A stretch of 64,000 bases of DNA from an uncultured Oscillospiraceae bacterium (GTDB taxonomy: Bacteria > Bacillota > Clostridia > Oscillospirales > Oscillospiraceae): positions 1-64,000 of the forward strand of contig CAAEUZ010000023.1 of NCBI GenBank assembly GCA_900759385.1, in the 5' to 3' direction. The notes beneath the pieces were generated by a model that searched no databases, was not told the origin of the DNA, and saw only the letters and a program-made list of their open reading frames with translations. Position 1 is the first letter of the stretch. Every line of letters begins with the position of its first letter. Of this stretch, positions 15,017 to 23,516 are shown one piece after another. The position numbers were made by a program, and so were the translations under genes.

Positions 15017-16288
15017 ATGGAATACTCAGACAGGGTGCGGGTCTTTCTCACCGCTCATGGCATGGAGCCTGAACGGTTCCCGCTGCATGACGCGACCGCC
15101 TCCTTCATCGGCGAGATGGAGCTGGGCCTCGCGGGCAAGAAGAGCTCGCTGGACATGATACCCACCTACCTCTCCTCGGGCGGCATAGGCACGGGACGGC
15201 GGGCCGCCGTCATTGACGCGGGCGGGACCAACTTCCGCGCGTCGAGCGTATACTTCGGTGCGGACGGCGCGAAGATAGAGCGCGTGGTGCGCTCGGCCAT
15301 GCCAGGCACGCATGAGCGCGCGACCTGGGACGAGTTCATGGACTTCTCCGCCCGGCAGCTGCTCGGCATGCTCGAGGGGGCGGAGGGGATAGGTTTCTGC
15401 TTTTCCTACCGCGCGGAGATAACCCCGGAGCGGGACGGGCGGGTCATCCGCATGAGCAAGGGCGTTGACCTCACCGGCTATGAGGGGCGCCTCGTCTGTG
15501 CCGACCTGAAGGCCGCGCTGGCGCGGCTGGGCGCGCCGGACGTGCCCGCCGTGCTGGTGAACGACACCGCCGCGGTGCTGCTCTCGGGCGCGAGCCTGCT
15601 GGATACGGAGGGATATGACGCCCTCATCGGCCTGGTGTGCGGCACGGGGCAGAACACCTGCTGCGTGTTCGATACGGGCAAGATCGGCAAGCTGGGCCTG
15701 CCCGCGGGCGGAAATATGCTGGTGAATCTCGAGAGCGGCTGCTTTGACGGCTGGCCGCAGGGCGACTACGACCGCGAACTTGACGCCGCGACGAACAACC
15801 CCCGGGACCACCTGCTGGAGAAGATGACCTCCGGCGCGTACCTGGGCGAGCTGTGCCGCCTCACCATCCGCGGCGCGGCGGCCGACGGCCTCTTCACCGG
15901 GGCCGGGCGGGAGGCTGCTCTTGCCATGGAAGAGCTCACCAGCGCCGAGGCTGACAGTCTGGCCTGCGGCGGGGGCGGGCCCTTCACGGGGGAGGACGCC
16001 GCCGTGGCCGGCGAGCTGTGCCGCGCCGTATTCGAGCGCGCGGCCAAGTGTGTCTGTGCCAACCTGTCCGCCATCCTGGTGCTCACGGACACGGGCTCCG
16101 ACCCGGAGCACCCGACCTGCGTCTGCGCCGACGGCTCGGTTATACGCTACAGCAGGGCCTTTGCCTCCTGCCTGGACGCCGAGCTGGAGAGCTTCACCGC
16201 CGGAGTGCTGGGCCGCCACTGCGTCATACGCACGCAGGAGGAGGCCACCACCCTCGGCAGCGCGGCCGCCGCGCTTATAAACGGCTGA
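15017..16288 (+). CDS. Hexokinase-family sugar kinase of eukaryotic type
   Basis: A 423-residue actin-fold kinase with phosphate 1 AVIDAGGTNFRASSVYF, the sugar-binding region VLVNDTAAVLLSG, GTGQNTC and a second motif EKMTSGAYLGEL. This order and length follow the eukaryotic hexokinase family (PF00349/PF03727), not bacterial ROK or Glk kinases. It should phosphorylate a hexose with ATP in the cytoplasm; the exact sugar is unknown. It starts 25 bp after the SPFH gene with GGAGG upstream of ATG at 15017. Confidence 0.85.
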   Translation: MEYSDRVRVFLTAHGMEPERFPLHDATASFIGEMELGLAGKKSSLDMIPTYLSSGGIGTGRRAAVIDAGGTNFRASSVYFGADGAKIERVVRSAMPGTHERATWDEFMDFSARQLLGMLEGAEGIGFCFSYRAEITPERDGRVIRMSKGVDLTGYEGRLVCADLKAALARLGAPDVPAVLVNDTAAVLLSGASLLDTEGYDALIGLVCGTGQNTCCVFDTGKIGKLGLPAGGNMLVNLESGCFDGWPQGDYDRELDAATNNPRDHLLEKMTSGAYLGELCRLTIRGAAADGLFTGAGREAALAMEELTSAEADSLACGGGGPFTGEDAAVAGELCRAVFERAAKCVCANLSAILVLTDTGSDPEHPTCVCADGSVIRYSRAFASCLDAELESFTAGVLGRHCVIRTQEEATTLGSAAAALING

Positions 16289-16337
16289 GACCGCCATGTC
16301 GGTTTCACATACAGAAGATTCCAAGGAGGACATGTAA

Positions 16338-16730
16338 ATGCCGCTTGAAATTGGCATAAAGGGCAGCTCCAGCTGCACCGTCACGCTCAACGATACCGCC
16401 AAGGCCCTCGGCTCCGGCGGGCTCGACGTGCTCAGCACGCCGAAGCTTATCGCGCTCATGGAAAACGCCGCGCTGCTCTCCGTGAGGCCCTACCTCGAGG
16501 AGGGCTCCGACACCGTGGGCACGCTCCTCAACGTCAAGCATCTGGCCGCCACGCCTGTGGGCATGACCGTGCGGGCCGAGGCCGAGCTGATTGAAATCGA
16601 CCGCCGCCGCCTGGTCTTCTCCGTGAAGGCCTGGGACGAGGTGGAGCTGGTCGGCGAGGGCACGCACGAGCGCTTCATAGTCGATATGGAGAAGTTCACG
16701 AATAAGTGCAACTCCAAAATCAAGAAGTGA
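16338..16730 (+). CDS. Hotdog-fold thioesterase, FlK-like
   Basis: A 130-residue single hotdog domain with the fluoroacetyl-CoA-thioesterase-like pattern: LSTPKLIALMENAALLSVRP, GTLLNVKHLAATPVG and THERFIVD. Members hydrolyse short acyl-CoAs, and the family is widespread in clostridia. It is probably cotranscribed with the hexokinase gene (49-bp gap) and followed by a strong terminator. Confidence 0.85.
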   Translation: MPLEIGIKGSSSCTVTLNDTAKALGSGGLDVLSTPKLIALMENAALLSVRPYLEEGSDTVGTLLNVKHLAATPVGMTVRAEAELIEIDRRRLVFSVKAWDEVELVGEGTHERFIVDMEKFTNKCNSKIKK

Positions 16731-16782
16731 GCTGCTGTCCCGGCTGTGCGGCTGAGGCCGCATGATGCGGGCGCAGGACAGT

Positions 16783-16819
16783 ATCCCGGCGGCGTCATGT
16801 ACGCTGCCGGGATTTTTTT
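16783..16819 (+). terminator. Terminator after the thioesterase gene
   Basis: A 13-bp stem (16783-16795 with 16801-16813, one G-U) and a 5-base loop followed by seven Ts. Confidence 0.9.
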
Positions 16820-16873
16820 GCCCATGGCCTTTTGACGGGAGAAATTCGCCCCGAATAAGGGCAGCCTTTGCGC

Positions 16874-16937
16874 TTTACACAATCTTTACTCATTCTTAAC
16901 AAATCTATTGACAAACCCCGCCGGTGTAAAGTATTCT
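16874..16937 (+). promoter_or_regulatory. PhoP-type Pho box and promoter of pit
   Basis: Four TT(A/T/G)AC(A/T) repeats stand in phase: TTTACA 16874, TTTACT 16885, TTAACA 16896 and TTGACA 16908 (spacings 11, 11, 12). The fourth serves as the -35 with TATTCT at 16932-16937. Repeated TT(A/T/C)ACA at about 11 bp is the known Gram-positive PhoP recognition pattern, so induction by phosphate starvation is expected. Confidence 0.75.
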
Positions 16938-16970
16938 TGTAGTGATGCGTCGATTGGGGGAGATACATGC

Positions 16971-18029
16971 ATGGATGTCAGCTTCGGACACTTTATTTCG
17001 CAGATGGGTTCCGATCCCGCTCTGCTTATAACGACGCTGCTAACTATAGGAGTAATATTTGTCAACGGCTGGACTGACGCGCCCAACGCTATTGCCACGT
17101 GTATAAGCACGCGGTGCATGGGCGTGCGTCCGGCTATTCTTATGAGCGCCATCTTTAATTTCCTGGGTGTGTTCATCATGACGCACATCAACAGCTCCGT
17201 GGCCTTCACCATAAGCAACATGGTGGACTTCGGCGGCAACTCCCAGGAGGCGCTCATAGCGCTGTGCGCGGCGCTGTTTTCCATCGTCGTGTACTCGACC
17301 GGGGCGAGCTTCCTCGGCATACCGACCAGCGAGAGCCACAGCCTGATTGCGGGCCTCACCGGAGCGGCTATAGCCATACATAACGGCTTTGGCGGCATCA
17401 ACTTTGACGAGTGGGCCAAGGTGCTGTACGGCCTGGTGCTCAGCCTGGCGCTGGGCTTCGGCAGCGGCTGGTTCTTCTGCAAGATAGTGACGCTCATATT
17501 CCGGCGCATAGACCGGCACAAGACCCAGGGCTTTTTCAAATGGGCGCAGATAGCCGGTGCGGCGGCCATGAGCTTCATGCACGGGGCGCAGGACGGCCAG
17601 AAGTTCATCGGCGTGCTGTTCCTCGGCCTGGCGTTCTGCAACGGGCAGAGCGACGTGGGCGCGATGGCCATACCCGTCTGGCTGATGCTGCTCTGCTCCC
17701 TGGTCATGGGCCTGGGCACCAGCGTGGGCGGAGAGAAGATAATCAAGAGCGTGGGCATGGACATGGTAAAGCTGGAGAAGTATCAGGGCTTCTCGGCCGA
17801 CCTCAGCGCCGCTTTCTGCCTGCTGCTCTCCAGCGTTGGCGGCATACCCGTCTCCACCACCCACACCAAGACCAGCGCCATCATGGGCGTCGGCGCCGTC
17901 AAGCGCATCAGCGCCATCAACTTCGGCGTCGTGCGCGACATGGTGCTGACCTGGGTCTTCACCTTCCCGGGCTGCGGCCTGATAAGCTTCCTGGTGGCCA
18001 AGGCTTTCATATTCTTCTGGGGCATCTGA
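16971..18029 (+). CDS. pit: Pit-family inorganic phosphate permease
   Basis: A 352-residue polytopic protein with both PiT signatures, GWTDAPNAIAT near the N-terminus and GIPVSTTHTKTSAIMG near the C-terminus, and about ten hydrophobic segments. It is expected to carry phosphate with protons or as a metal-phosphate complex. ATG at 16971 is preceded by GGGGGAG; the open frame upstream to 16908 overlaps the promoter. The gene follows a Pho box and precedes its usual DUF47 partner. Confidence 0.93.
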   Translation: MDVSFGHFISQMGSDPALLITTLLTIGVIFVNGWTDAPNAIATCISTRCMGVRPAILMSAIFNFLGVFIMTHINSSVAFTISNMVDFGGNSQEALIALCAALFSIVVYSTGASFLGIPTSESHSLIAGLTGAAIAIHNGFGGINFDEWAKVLYGLVLSLALGFGSGWFFCKIVTLIFRRIDRHKTQGFFKWAQIAGAAAMSFMHGAQDGQKFIGVLFLGLAFCNGQSDVGAMAIPVWLMLLCSLVMGLGTSVGGEKIIKSVGMDMVKLEKYQGFSADLSAAFCLLLSSVGGIPVSTTHTKTSAIMGVGAVKRISAINFGVVRDMVLTWVFTFPGCGLISFLVAKAFIFFWGI

Positions 18030-18067
18030 GCCGGATAAACATACAATAACTACGGGGGTAAGGATAC

Positions 18068-18691
18068 ATGTCTAAAAAGCAGGACGAGTTTTATTTCAAC
18101 AACTTCATAGAATGTGCTGACTATGCCTGCAAGGCGGCGCATCTGCTTGAGGATGTCATGGACAACTTCGACCCAGACAGCCTGCCGGGCCGCCTCGACG
18201 AGATGCACAGGCTGGAGCACGCGGCCGACGAGTGCAAGCACAAGATGATAGACGTTCTGGCCAAGGCCTTCATCACGCCGATAGAGCGCGAGGACATCAT
18301 CGAACTGTCGCACTGCATCGACAATATGACGGATAAGATTGAGGACGTTTTTCTGCGTCTTTACACCAATAACATCCGCAGGATGCACCCGGACGCGGTG
18401 GAGATGGCCAAGGTCGTCATCCACTGCTGCGAGAGCGTGAAGGAGATGCTGGAGGAGTTCCCGAACTTCAAGCGCTCCAAGACGCTCAAGGACCACATAA
18501 TCCGCATCAACACCATGGAGGAGGAGGCCGACCGCCGCTTTATAAGCTGCATGGCCAGCCTGCACCGCTCCGGTGCGGACGCCATCGAAATAATCGCCTG
18601 GCGCGAGGTGTACAAATACCTGGAGAACTGCGCCGACGCCTGCGAGAACGTCGCCGACGTGGTGGAAGGCGTAATAATGGACAACACCTGA
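18068..18691 (+). CDS. DUF47 family PhoU-like Pit accessory protein
   Basis: A 207-residue all-helical protein of the DUF47/PhoU-like family (HRLEHAADECKHKMID, TPIEREDIIELSHCIDNMTD, EEEADRRF). Genes of this family regularly sit beside Pit transporters and are thought to regulate them. It begins 38 bp after pit with GGGGGTAAGG upstream, so the pair is one operon. Confidence 0.92.
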   Translation: MSKKQDEFYFNNFIECADYACKAAHLLEDVMDNFDPDSLPGRLDEMHRLEHAADECKHKMIDVLAKAFITPIEREDIIELSHCIDNMTDKIEDVFLRLYTNNIRRMHPDAVEMAKVVIHCCESVKEMLEEFPNFKRSKTLKDHIIRINTMEEEADRRFISCMASLHRSGADAIEIIAWREVYKYLENCADACENVADVVEGVIMDNT

Positions 18692-18700
18692 GCGCGTGAA

Positions 18701-18734
18701 AGCCGTCCGCTCCCAATTTGGGAGCCGGACGGCT
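18701..18734 (+). terminator. Hairpin after the DUF47 gene
   Basis: AGCCGTCC...GGACGGCT with inner CTCCCAA/TTGGGAG forms a long stem, but there is no T-run after it. Termination may be partial. Confidence 0.55.
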
Positions 18735-18846
18735 TCGCTATTTCACGCGGGGAACGGATTTTCCGCCCGGATGCACTTTTCCGGGAACATTCCGGGTCGG
18801 GAGGCGTCCTAATTTCAAACCTGTTGATTGGGAGGGGAATTATAAC

Positions 18847-19776
18847 ATGAAAGTCAAGCTCAAGAGACTGTCCTGCGCCGCGCTGGCGCTGGTGCTGGCC
18901 CTGCCCCTGGCCGCGTGCGGCGGGCAGCAGGCTGCCTCCACGCCCACGCCGGGCGCAGACGGAGGCGCCGTCGTCTTCACGCGTGAGAACATGCCGCGCC
19001 TTGACGGCTCCACCGCCACCGCTCCGCTGGCCCAGGCCGCGGCGGCCGTGCTGCTGGGCGAGAGCGAGGAGGATGTTGCCGACCTCATAGATTTCTCCCG
19101 CACCACCGAGTCCTATCGCCAGCTCATGCAGGGCGATGCGGACCTGCTGATAGCCGCCGAGCCCAACGCAGCCGTCTTTGACGAGATGGAGGAGGCCGGG
19201 TTCGAGGTGCAGATGGAGCCCCTCGCCACCGACGCGCTGGTGTTCATGGTCAACGAGGACAACCCCGTGGACTCGCTCACCACCGAGCAGCTGCGCGGCA
19301 TCTACTCCGGTGAGATCACCAACTGGAGCGAGGTGGGCGGCGCAGACCTGGATATAGTACCCTTCCAGCGCAACGCCGAGTCCGGCAGCCAGGTGCTGAT
19401 GGAGAAGCTGGTCATGGACGGCACGGAGATGACCGAGCCGCCTGAGGGCTATATGATCGCCTCCATGGTCGGGCTTATGGACGCCGTCAAGGAGTACGAC
19501 AACAGCGCCAACGCCATCGGCTACTCCGTGTACTACTACGCGCACGACATGCAGATGGCGGGCGGGCTCAAGCTGCTGAAGATAGACGGCGTGGCGCCGG
19601 AGGCCGCGACCATACGCAGCGGAGAGTACCCATTCCTCAACCCCTACTATGTCGCCATGAACGCCGCGGAGCCTGAGGGCTCGATGACGCGCGTGCTCTA
19701 CGACTGGCTGCTGGGCCCCGACGGGCAGAAGCTGGTGGACATGAAGGGGTACGTCTCTGTGAACGGGGAGGGTTGA
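18847..19776 (+). CDS. PstS-like phosphate-binding lipoprotein
   Basis: A 309-residue lipoprotein (lipobox LAAC, Cys24) with the PBP-like fold of PstS: LDGSTATAPLAQA near the N-terminus, DLLIAAEP, FMVNEDNPVDSLTTEQLRGI and YSGEITNWSEVGG. The last is the hallmark of phosphate-binding proteins. No pstCAB genes follow, so it is an orphan receptor. Its place after pit/DUF47 suggests a role in phosphate capture or sensing. The start ATG follows GGGAGGGG. Confidence 0.85.
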   Translation: MKVKLKRLSCAALALVLALPLAACGGQQAASTPTPGADGGAVVFTRENMPRLDGSTATAPLAQAAAAVLLGESEEDVADLIDFSRTTESYRQLMQGDADLLIAAEPNAAVFDEMEEAGFEVQMEPLATDALVFMVNEDNPVDSLTTEQLRGIYSGEITNWSEVGGADLDIVPFQRNAESGSQVLMEKLVMDGTEMTEPPEGYMIASMVGLMDAVKEYDNSANAIGYSVYYYAHDMQMAGGLKLLKIDGVAPEAATIRSGEYPFLNPYYVAMNAAEPEGSMTRVLYDWLLGPDGQKLVDMKGYVSVNGEG

Positions 19777-19777
19777 G

Positions 19778-21073
19778 ATGAGGCCCGGCAGGATAGCGCC
19801 TGTACTGCTCGCGCTTGCGCTGCTGCTCAGCGCCTGCGGCGCGCCGGCAGAGGCGCCGGAATCAGCGCAGCCGCAGCAGGGTGTCGCCGTGCACTGGGAC
19901 GTGCTGACGCCGGAGGCGGAGAACATCGCCGAACGCCGGTATGAAGAGTACACGGATGAGCTCATACCCGCGGACGATTACGGCCCGCTGGTGCCCTACA
20001 TAGGCGGCGAGGCCAACGGGGAGTGGGAGCAGAGCTGGTTTTACGGCCTGGCCACGCGCGACGGCGAGATTATCACCGACCCGGTATACGCCGGTGTGCA
20101 GCCGCTGGTAGAGATGGGCGCATCCACTATCGAGGAGTACTACGGCGACGCCATGATATTGCGCTCGGCCGTGCCATGTGATACTCCCCCAGAGGAGGAC
20201 TGGATGCCTCAGTACGAGAATCGCTACGGCCTTGCGGCTATGGACGGCTCCTGGTACACGGGCCAGATTTATACCGACTGTATCTGCTCCTGCAGCCTGG
20301 GTGCGCTCTTCTTTGACACCGCAGGCGACATTGTGATGATATCCGGCTCCGACGGCAGCGAGCTCTTCCACTGGGATGCAGATTCCATCCCGCTGGAGGG
20401 TATTTCACCCGGTGCGTATTACTGGGAAGGGAGCGACGCCCGGGACGGGTACATGCAGTACATAAACTGGGGCGAAAACGGCGACGCGGACTATACCTAC
20501 GTCGATTTGCGCACAGGCAGCATACTCAGCGAGAAGCCGGAGGTGTTTGAGTGGAACCCGAGCTCAGATGAGCAGGATCCGAACGAGTACCGCTTTGAAA
20601 ACGCCCGGCTCAGGATTGAGGACGGGAACGTAAATATCGAATCCGACAGCGGCGAGACGCACTCGTTTACGCTGCCGGAGGGCTGCGCCGCGTTGGCGTA
20701 TCCCAATGTAAACGGCGAGCGGATAATCTTCGGACTGGACGGCGGAGGCAGCGTGCTGGTGGACTTCGATGGCAAAGAGCTGCTCCGCACGGAGGGGTAT
20801 CTGAACTGGCTGTACCTGCGGTACGGCGATGCGCCGAGCCTGTGTGCCACGACCGAATACCTCTCCAACGAGGACGGCTCCGGCGCGCACAGCGTTTGGC
20901 AGGTCTACAGCCGGGACGGTGAGGACATGTTCACCGTTGACGGCATCGTCATACAGTGGGACGACCGCCTGCTCGTAGCCGGTGGGGACAGCTACCGGCT
21001 CACAGACCTGGAGGGTCAGGACCTCATACGGCTCTCGCGCTGGGCGGCCATGGACCTCCCGGCAGACAGCTGA
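19778..21073 (+). CDS. Lipoprotein with WG-repeat-like segments
   Basis: A 431-residue lipoprotein (lipobox LSAC, Cys20) whose gene starts one base after the PstS-like gene, its ribosome site lying inside that gene, so the two are coupled. Segments such as WFYGLATRDGEIITDPVYAG and YGLAAMDGSWYTGQIYT resemble WG (KWG) repeats, and the rest is beta-rich and acidic. No enzyme motif is visible. It may work at the cell surface with the phosphate-binding protein; the function is unknown. Confidence 0.65.
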   Translation: MRPGRIAPVLLALALLLSACGAPAEAPESAQPQQGVAVHWDVLTPEAENIAERRYEEYTDELIPADDYGPLVPYIGGEANGEWEQSWFYGLATRDGEIITDPVYAGVQPLVEMGASTIEEYYGDAMILRSAVPCDTPPEEDWMPQYENRYGLAAMDGSWYTGQIYTDCICSCSLGALFFDTAGDIVMISGSDGSELFHWDADSIPLEGISPGAYYWEGSDARDGYMQYINWGENGDADYTYVDLRTGSILSEKPEVFEWNPSSDEQDPNEYRFENARLRIEDGNVNIESDSGETHSFTLPEGCAALAYPNVNGERIIFGLDGGGSVLVDFDGKELLRTEGYLNWLYLRYGDAPSLCATTEYLSNEDGSGAHSVWQVYSRDGEDMFTVDGIVIQWDDRLLVAGGDSYRLTDLEGQDLIRLSRWAAMDLPADS

Positions 21074-21084
21074 AGGGAGAAGGT

Positions 21085-21122
21085 AAGGCTCCCCCTTTCC
21101 GGTGAAAGGGGGAGCCTTTTTG
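21085..21122 (+). terminator. Terminator after the lipoprotein gene
   Basis: A 15-bp perfect stem (21085-21099 with 21104-21118, arm AAGGCTCCCCCTTTC) and a CGGT loop followed by Ts. Confidence 0.93.
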
Positions 21123-21208
21123 CGTTTTATTGGCCCCGGCGCCCGCACCGCGCTGTTTACAACGCGGGAGTGTTGTGGTAAAATAAGCCCTGAATGAGGA
21201 GGATGCAG

Positions 21209-22282
21209 ATGCCTGAAAAGCTCAGGGAGATAGTCTCCCGCTATGATGAGATAACCCGGCAGATGGAGCTGCCGGAGAACTATACGGACGCAGCGGCGTA
21301 TTCGCGCCTGGCCAGGGAACAGAAGGAACTGGCCCCCGTGGCGGAGTGCGCGCGGGAGTATTTCGCCGCGCAGGAGGCCATGACGGAGGCGGAGGGCTTC
21401 TTCGCCGACCCCGAGCTGGGCGAGATGGCCCGCGAGGAGTACGAGGAGGCCAGGGCCCGCCTCGGGGAGCTGTCCGAACGGCTGCGCGAGATGCTGATAC
21501 CCAAAGACCCCGACGATGACCGCAACGTCATAATCGAGATACGCGCCGGCGTGGGCGGGGAGGAGAGCGCCCTCTTTGCGCACAGCCTCTACAGGATGTA
21601 CTCCATGTATGCCGAGTCCCGGCGCTGGAAGGTCTCGGTCGCCAACGTGAACGACACGGAGCTGGGCGGCATAAAGGAGATCAGCTTCATGGTGGAGGGC
21701 ACGGGCGCTTATGCGCGCTTCAAGTACGAGAGCGGTGTGCACCGCGTACAGCGAGTGCCGGAGACGGAGGCCGGCGGCAGGATACACACCAGCACCGTCA
21801 CCGTGGCCGTGCTGCCCGAGGTCAGCGACGTGGAGATAAACATCGACCCCGGCGACCTGCAGATAGACACCTTCCGCTCCTCCGGCGCGGGAGGCCAGCA
21901 CGTAAACAAGACGGAGAGCGCCATACGCATAACGCACCTGCCCACCGGTACCGTGGTGGAGTGCCAGGACGAGCGCAGCCAGTACAAGAACAAGGACCGG
22001 GCCATGAAGATCCTCGCCTCGCGCCTGTACGAGGCCGAGCGCGCCCGGCAGATGAGCGAGCGCGCGGCCGAGCGCAAGAGCCAGGTGGGCACCGGTATGC
22101 GCAACGAGCGCATCCGCACGTATAACTTCCCCCAGGGCCGCGTGACCGACCACCGTATCGGCCTGACGCTCTACAAGATAGACAGGATAATGGACGGGGA
22201 GCTCGACGAGCTCATAGACGCCCTGGCCGCCGCCGCGAGGGCCGGCGAGCTGGGCGCATCGGAGGCAAATGATGCAGACTGA
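21209..22282 (+). CDS. prfA: Peptide chain release factor 1
   Basis: A 357-residue class I release factor with GAGGQHVNKTESAIRI (GGQ at about residues 227-229, the peptidyl-tRNA hydrolysis motif). At the PxT codon-recognition position it reads RVPETEAGGRIHTST. PET rather than PAT is seen in many Firmicutes RF1s. Several in-frame ATGs exist; 21209 is 6 nt after GAGGAGG. It overlaps the next gene by 14 nt. Confidence 0.95.
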   Translation: MPEKLREIVSRYDEITRQMELPENYTDAAAYSRLAREQKELAPVAECAREYFAAQEAMTEAEGFFADPELGEMAREEYEEARARLGELSERLREMLIPKDPDDDRNVIIEIRAGVGGEESALFAHSLYRMYSMYAESRRWKVSVANVNDTELGGIKEISFMVEGTGAYARFKYESGVHRVQRVPETEAGGRIHTSTVTVAVLPEVSDVEINIDPGDLQIDTFRSSGAGGQHVNKTESAIRITHLPTGTVVECQDERSQYKNKDRAMKILASRLYEAERARQMSERAAERKSQVGTGMRNERIRTYNFPQGRVTDHRIGLTLYKIDRIMDGELDELIDALAAAARAGELGASEANDAD

Positions 22283-23516
22283 GGTACTGACGGCGGGGAA
22301 CATAGACCGAGCCGCGGAGATAATAAGATGGGGCGGCCTGGTGGCCGTGCCCACGGAGACGGTGTACGGCCTGGCCGGCAACGGCCTGGACGCGGACGCC
22401 GTGGAGCGCATTTACGCCGTCAAGGGCCGGCCGGAGGTCAAGCCCCTGAGCCTGATGGTGCACGGCGCGGAGGCCATGGGCCGCTGCTGGAGTTCCGTCC
22501 CCGGGCAGGCGCTGTCGCTGGCGGAGGAGTTCTGGCCCGGCCCGCTGACCATCATCGGCCCGGGTGCGCCGGGGATCCCGGAGATAGTCCGCGCCGGAGG
22601 CAACACGGTGGGGCTGCGCTGCCCCGACCATGAGCTGACCCTGGAGCTGCTGGAGAAGTGCGGCGTACCCATGGCCGCGCCGAGCGCGAACCCGTCCGGG
22701 GCGCCCAGCCCCAAGACTGCGCAGGAGGTGCTCGGTTATTTCAACGGCAAGATCGACGCGGTCATAGACGGCGGCGAGTGCGGCATAGGCACCGAGTCCA
22801 CTATCATCACGCTGGCGGAAAAACCCTTTAAGATCCTGCGTCCGGGCGCGCTGCCGGACTATGAGATCGCCGCGCGGCTGGCGGCGGACCTGTACATAAT
22901 CGGCATCACCGGCGGCACGGGCACCGGCAAGACCACGGCCCTGGATGTACTCAGGGGTATGGGCGCGCTGTGCATAGACGCCGACGAGCTCTATCACGCT
23001 CTCACGCTCACGAGCCAGGACATGAAGGCGGAGCTCATCGCCCGCTTCGGCGCTGTGTACGACGGCGACACGCTCAACCGCAGGGCGCTGGGCGACGTGG
23101 TGTTTTCGGACCCGGCCGCGCTGGAAGACCTCAATGCCGTCACGCACAAGTACGTCACGCGCGAGACCTTCCGCCTGCTGCGTGAATTCGCCATGGGCGG
23201 CGGCACCGTGGCGGCAATAGACGCCATCGGTATCTTCGAGGCCGGGCTGGACAGCATCTGCGCCGCCGTGTTCGGCGTCCTCGCGCCGGAGGACGTGCGC
23301 CTGGAGCGGATCATGGCCCGCGAGGGGATACCGCGCGAGTACGCCCTCAAGCGTATAAAGGCGCAGAAAAGCGACGAATATTATAAAGATGTATGTACCG
23401 CGTGCCTCGTCAACGACGGCACAAGGGAAGAATTTGCGGCCAGATGCGAGGCCGCGTTCAAGGAGGCTATAACACATGGAAGAAAAGAAAGATTACCGCG
23501 CCGAGCTCTTCTATGA
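22269..23516 (+). CDS. TsaC/Sua5-CoaE fusion: threonylcarbamoyl-AMP synthase + dephospho-CoA kinase
   Basis: Residues 1 to about 205 form a TsaC/Sua5 (YrdC) domain (GLVAVPTETVYGLAGNGLD, VKGRPEVKPLSLMVHG, PSANPSGAPSPKTA, GTESTII) for tRNA t6A synthesis. From about residue 210 a complete dephospho-CoA kinase follows, with P-loop GITGGTGTGKTTA, CIDADELYH and a late RIKAQKSDEYY, for the last step of CoA synthesis. The frame is continuous. It overlaps prfA by 14 nt, and its last 41 nt overlap the M18 gene in another frame. Both activities are essential elsewhere and normally separate. Confidence 0.88.
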   Translation: MMQTEVLTAGNIDRAAEIIRWGGLVAVPTETVYGLAGNGLDADAVERIYAVKGRPEVKPLSLMVHGAEAMGRCWSSVPGQALSLAEEFWPGPLTIIGPGAPGIPEIVRAGGNTVGLRCPDHELTLELLEKCGVPMAAPSANPSGAPSPKTAQEVLGYFNGKIDAVIDGGECGIGTESTIITLAEKPFKILRPGALPDYEIAARLAADLYIIGITGGTGTGKTTALDVLRGMGALCIDADELYHALTLTSQDMKAELIARFGAVYDGDTLNRRALGDVVFSDPAALEDLNAVTHKYVTRETFRLLREFAMGGGTVAAIDAIGIFEAGLDSICAAVFGVLAPEDVRLERIMAREGIPREYALKRIKAQKSDEYYKDVCTACLVNDGTREEFAARCEAAFKEAITHGRKERLPRRALL

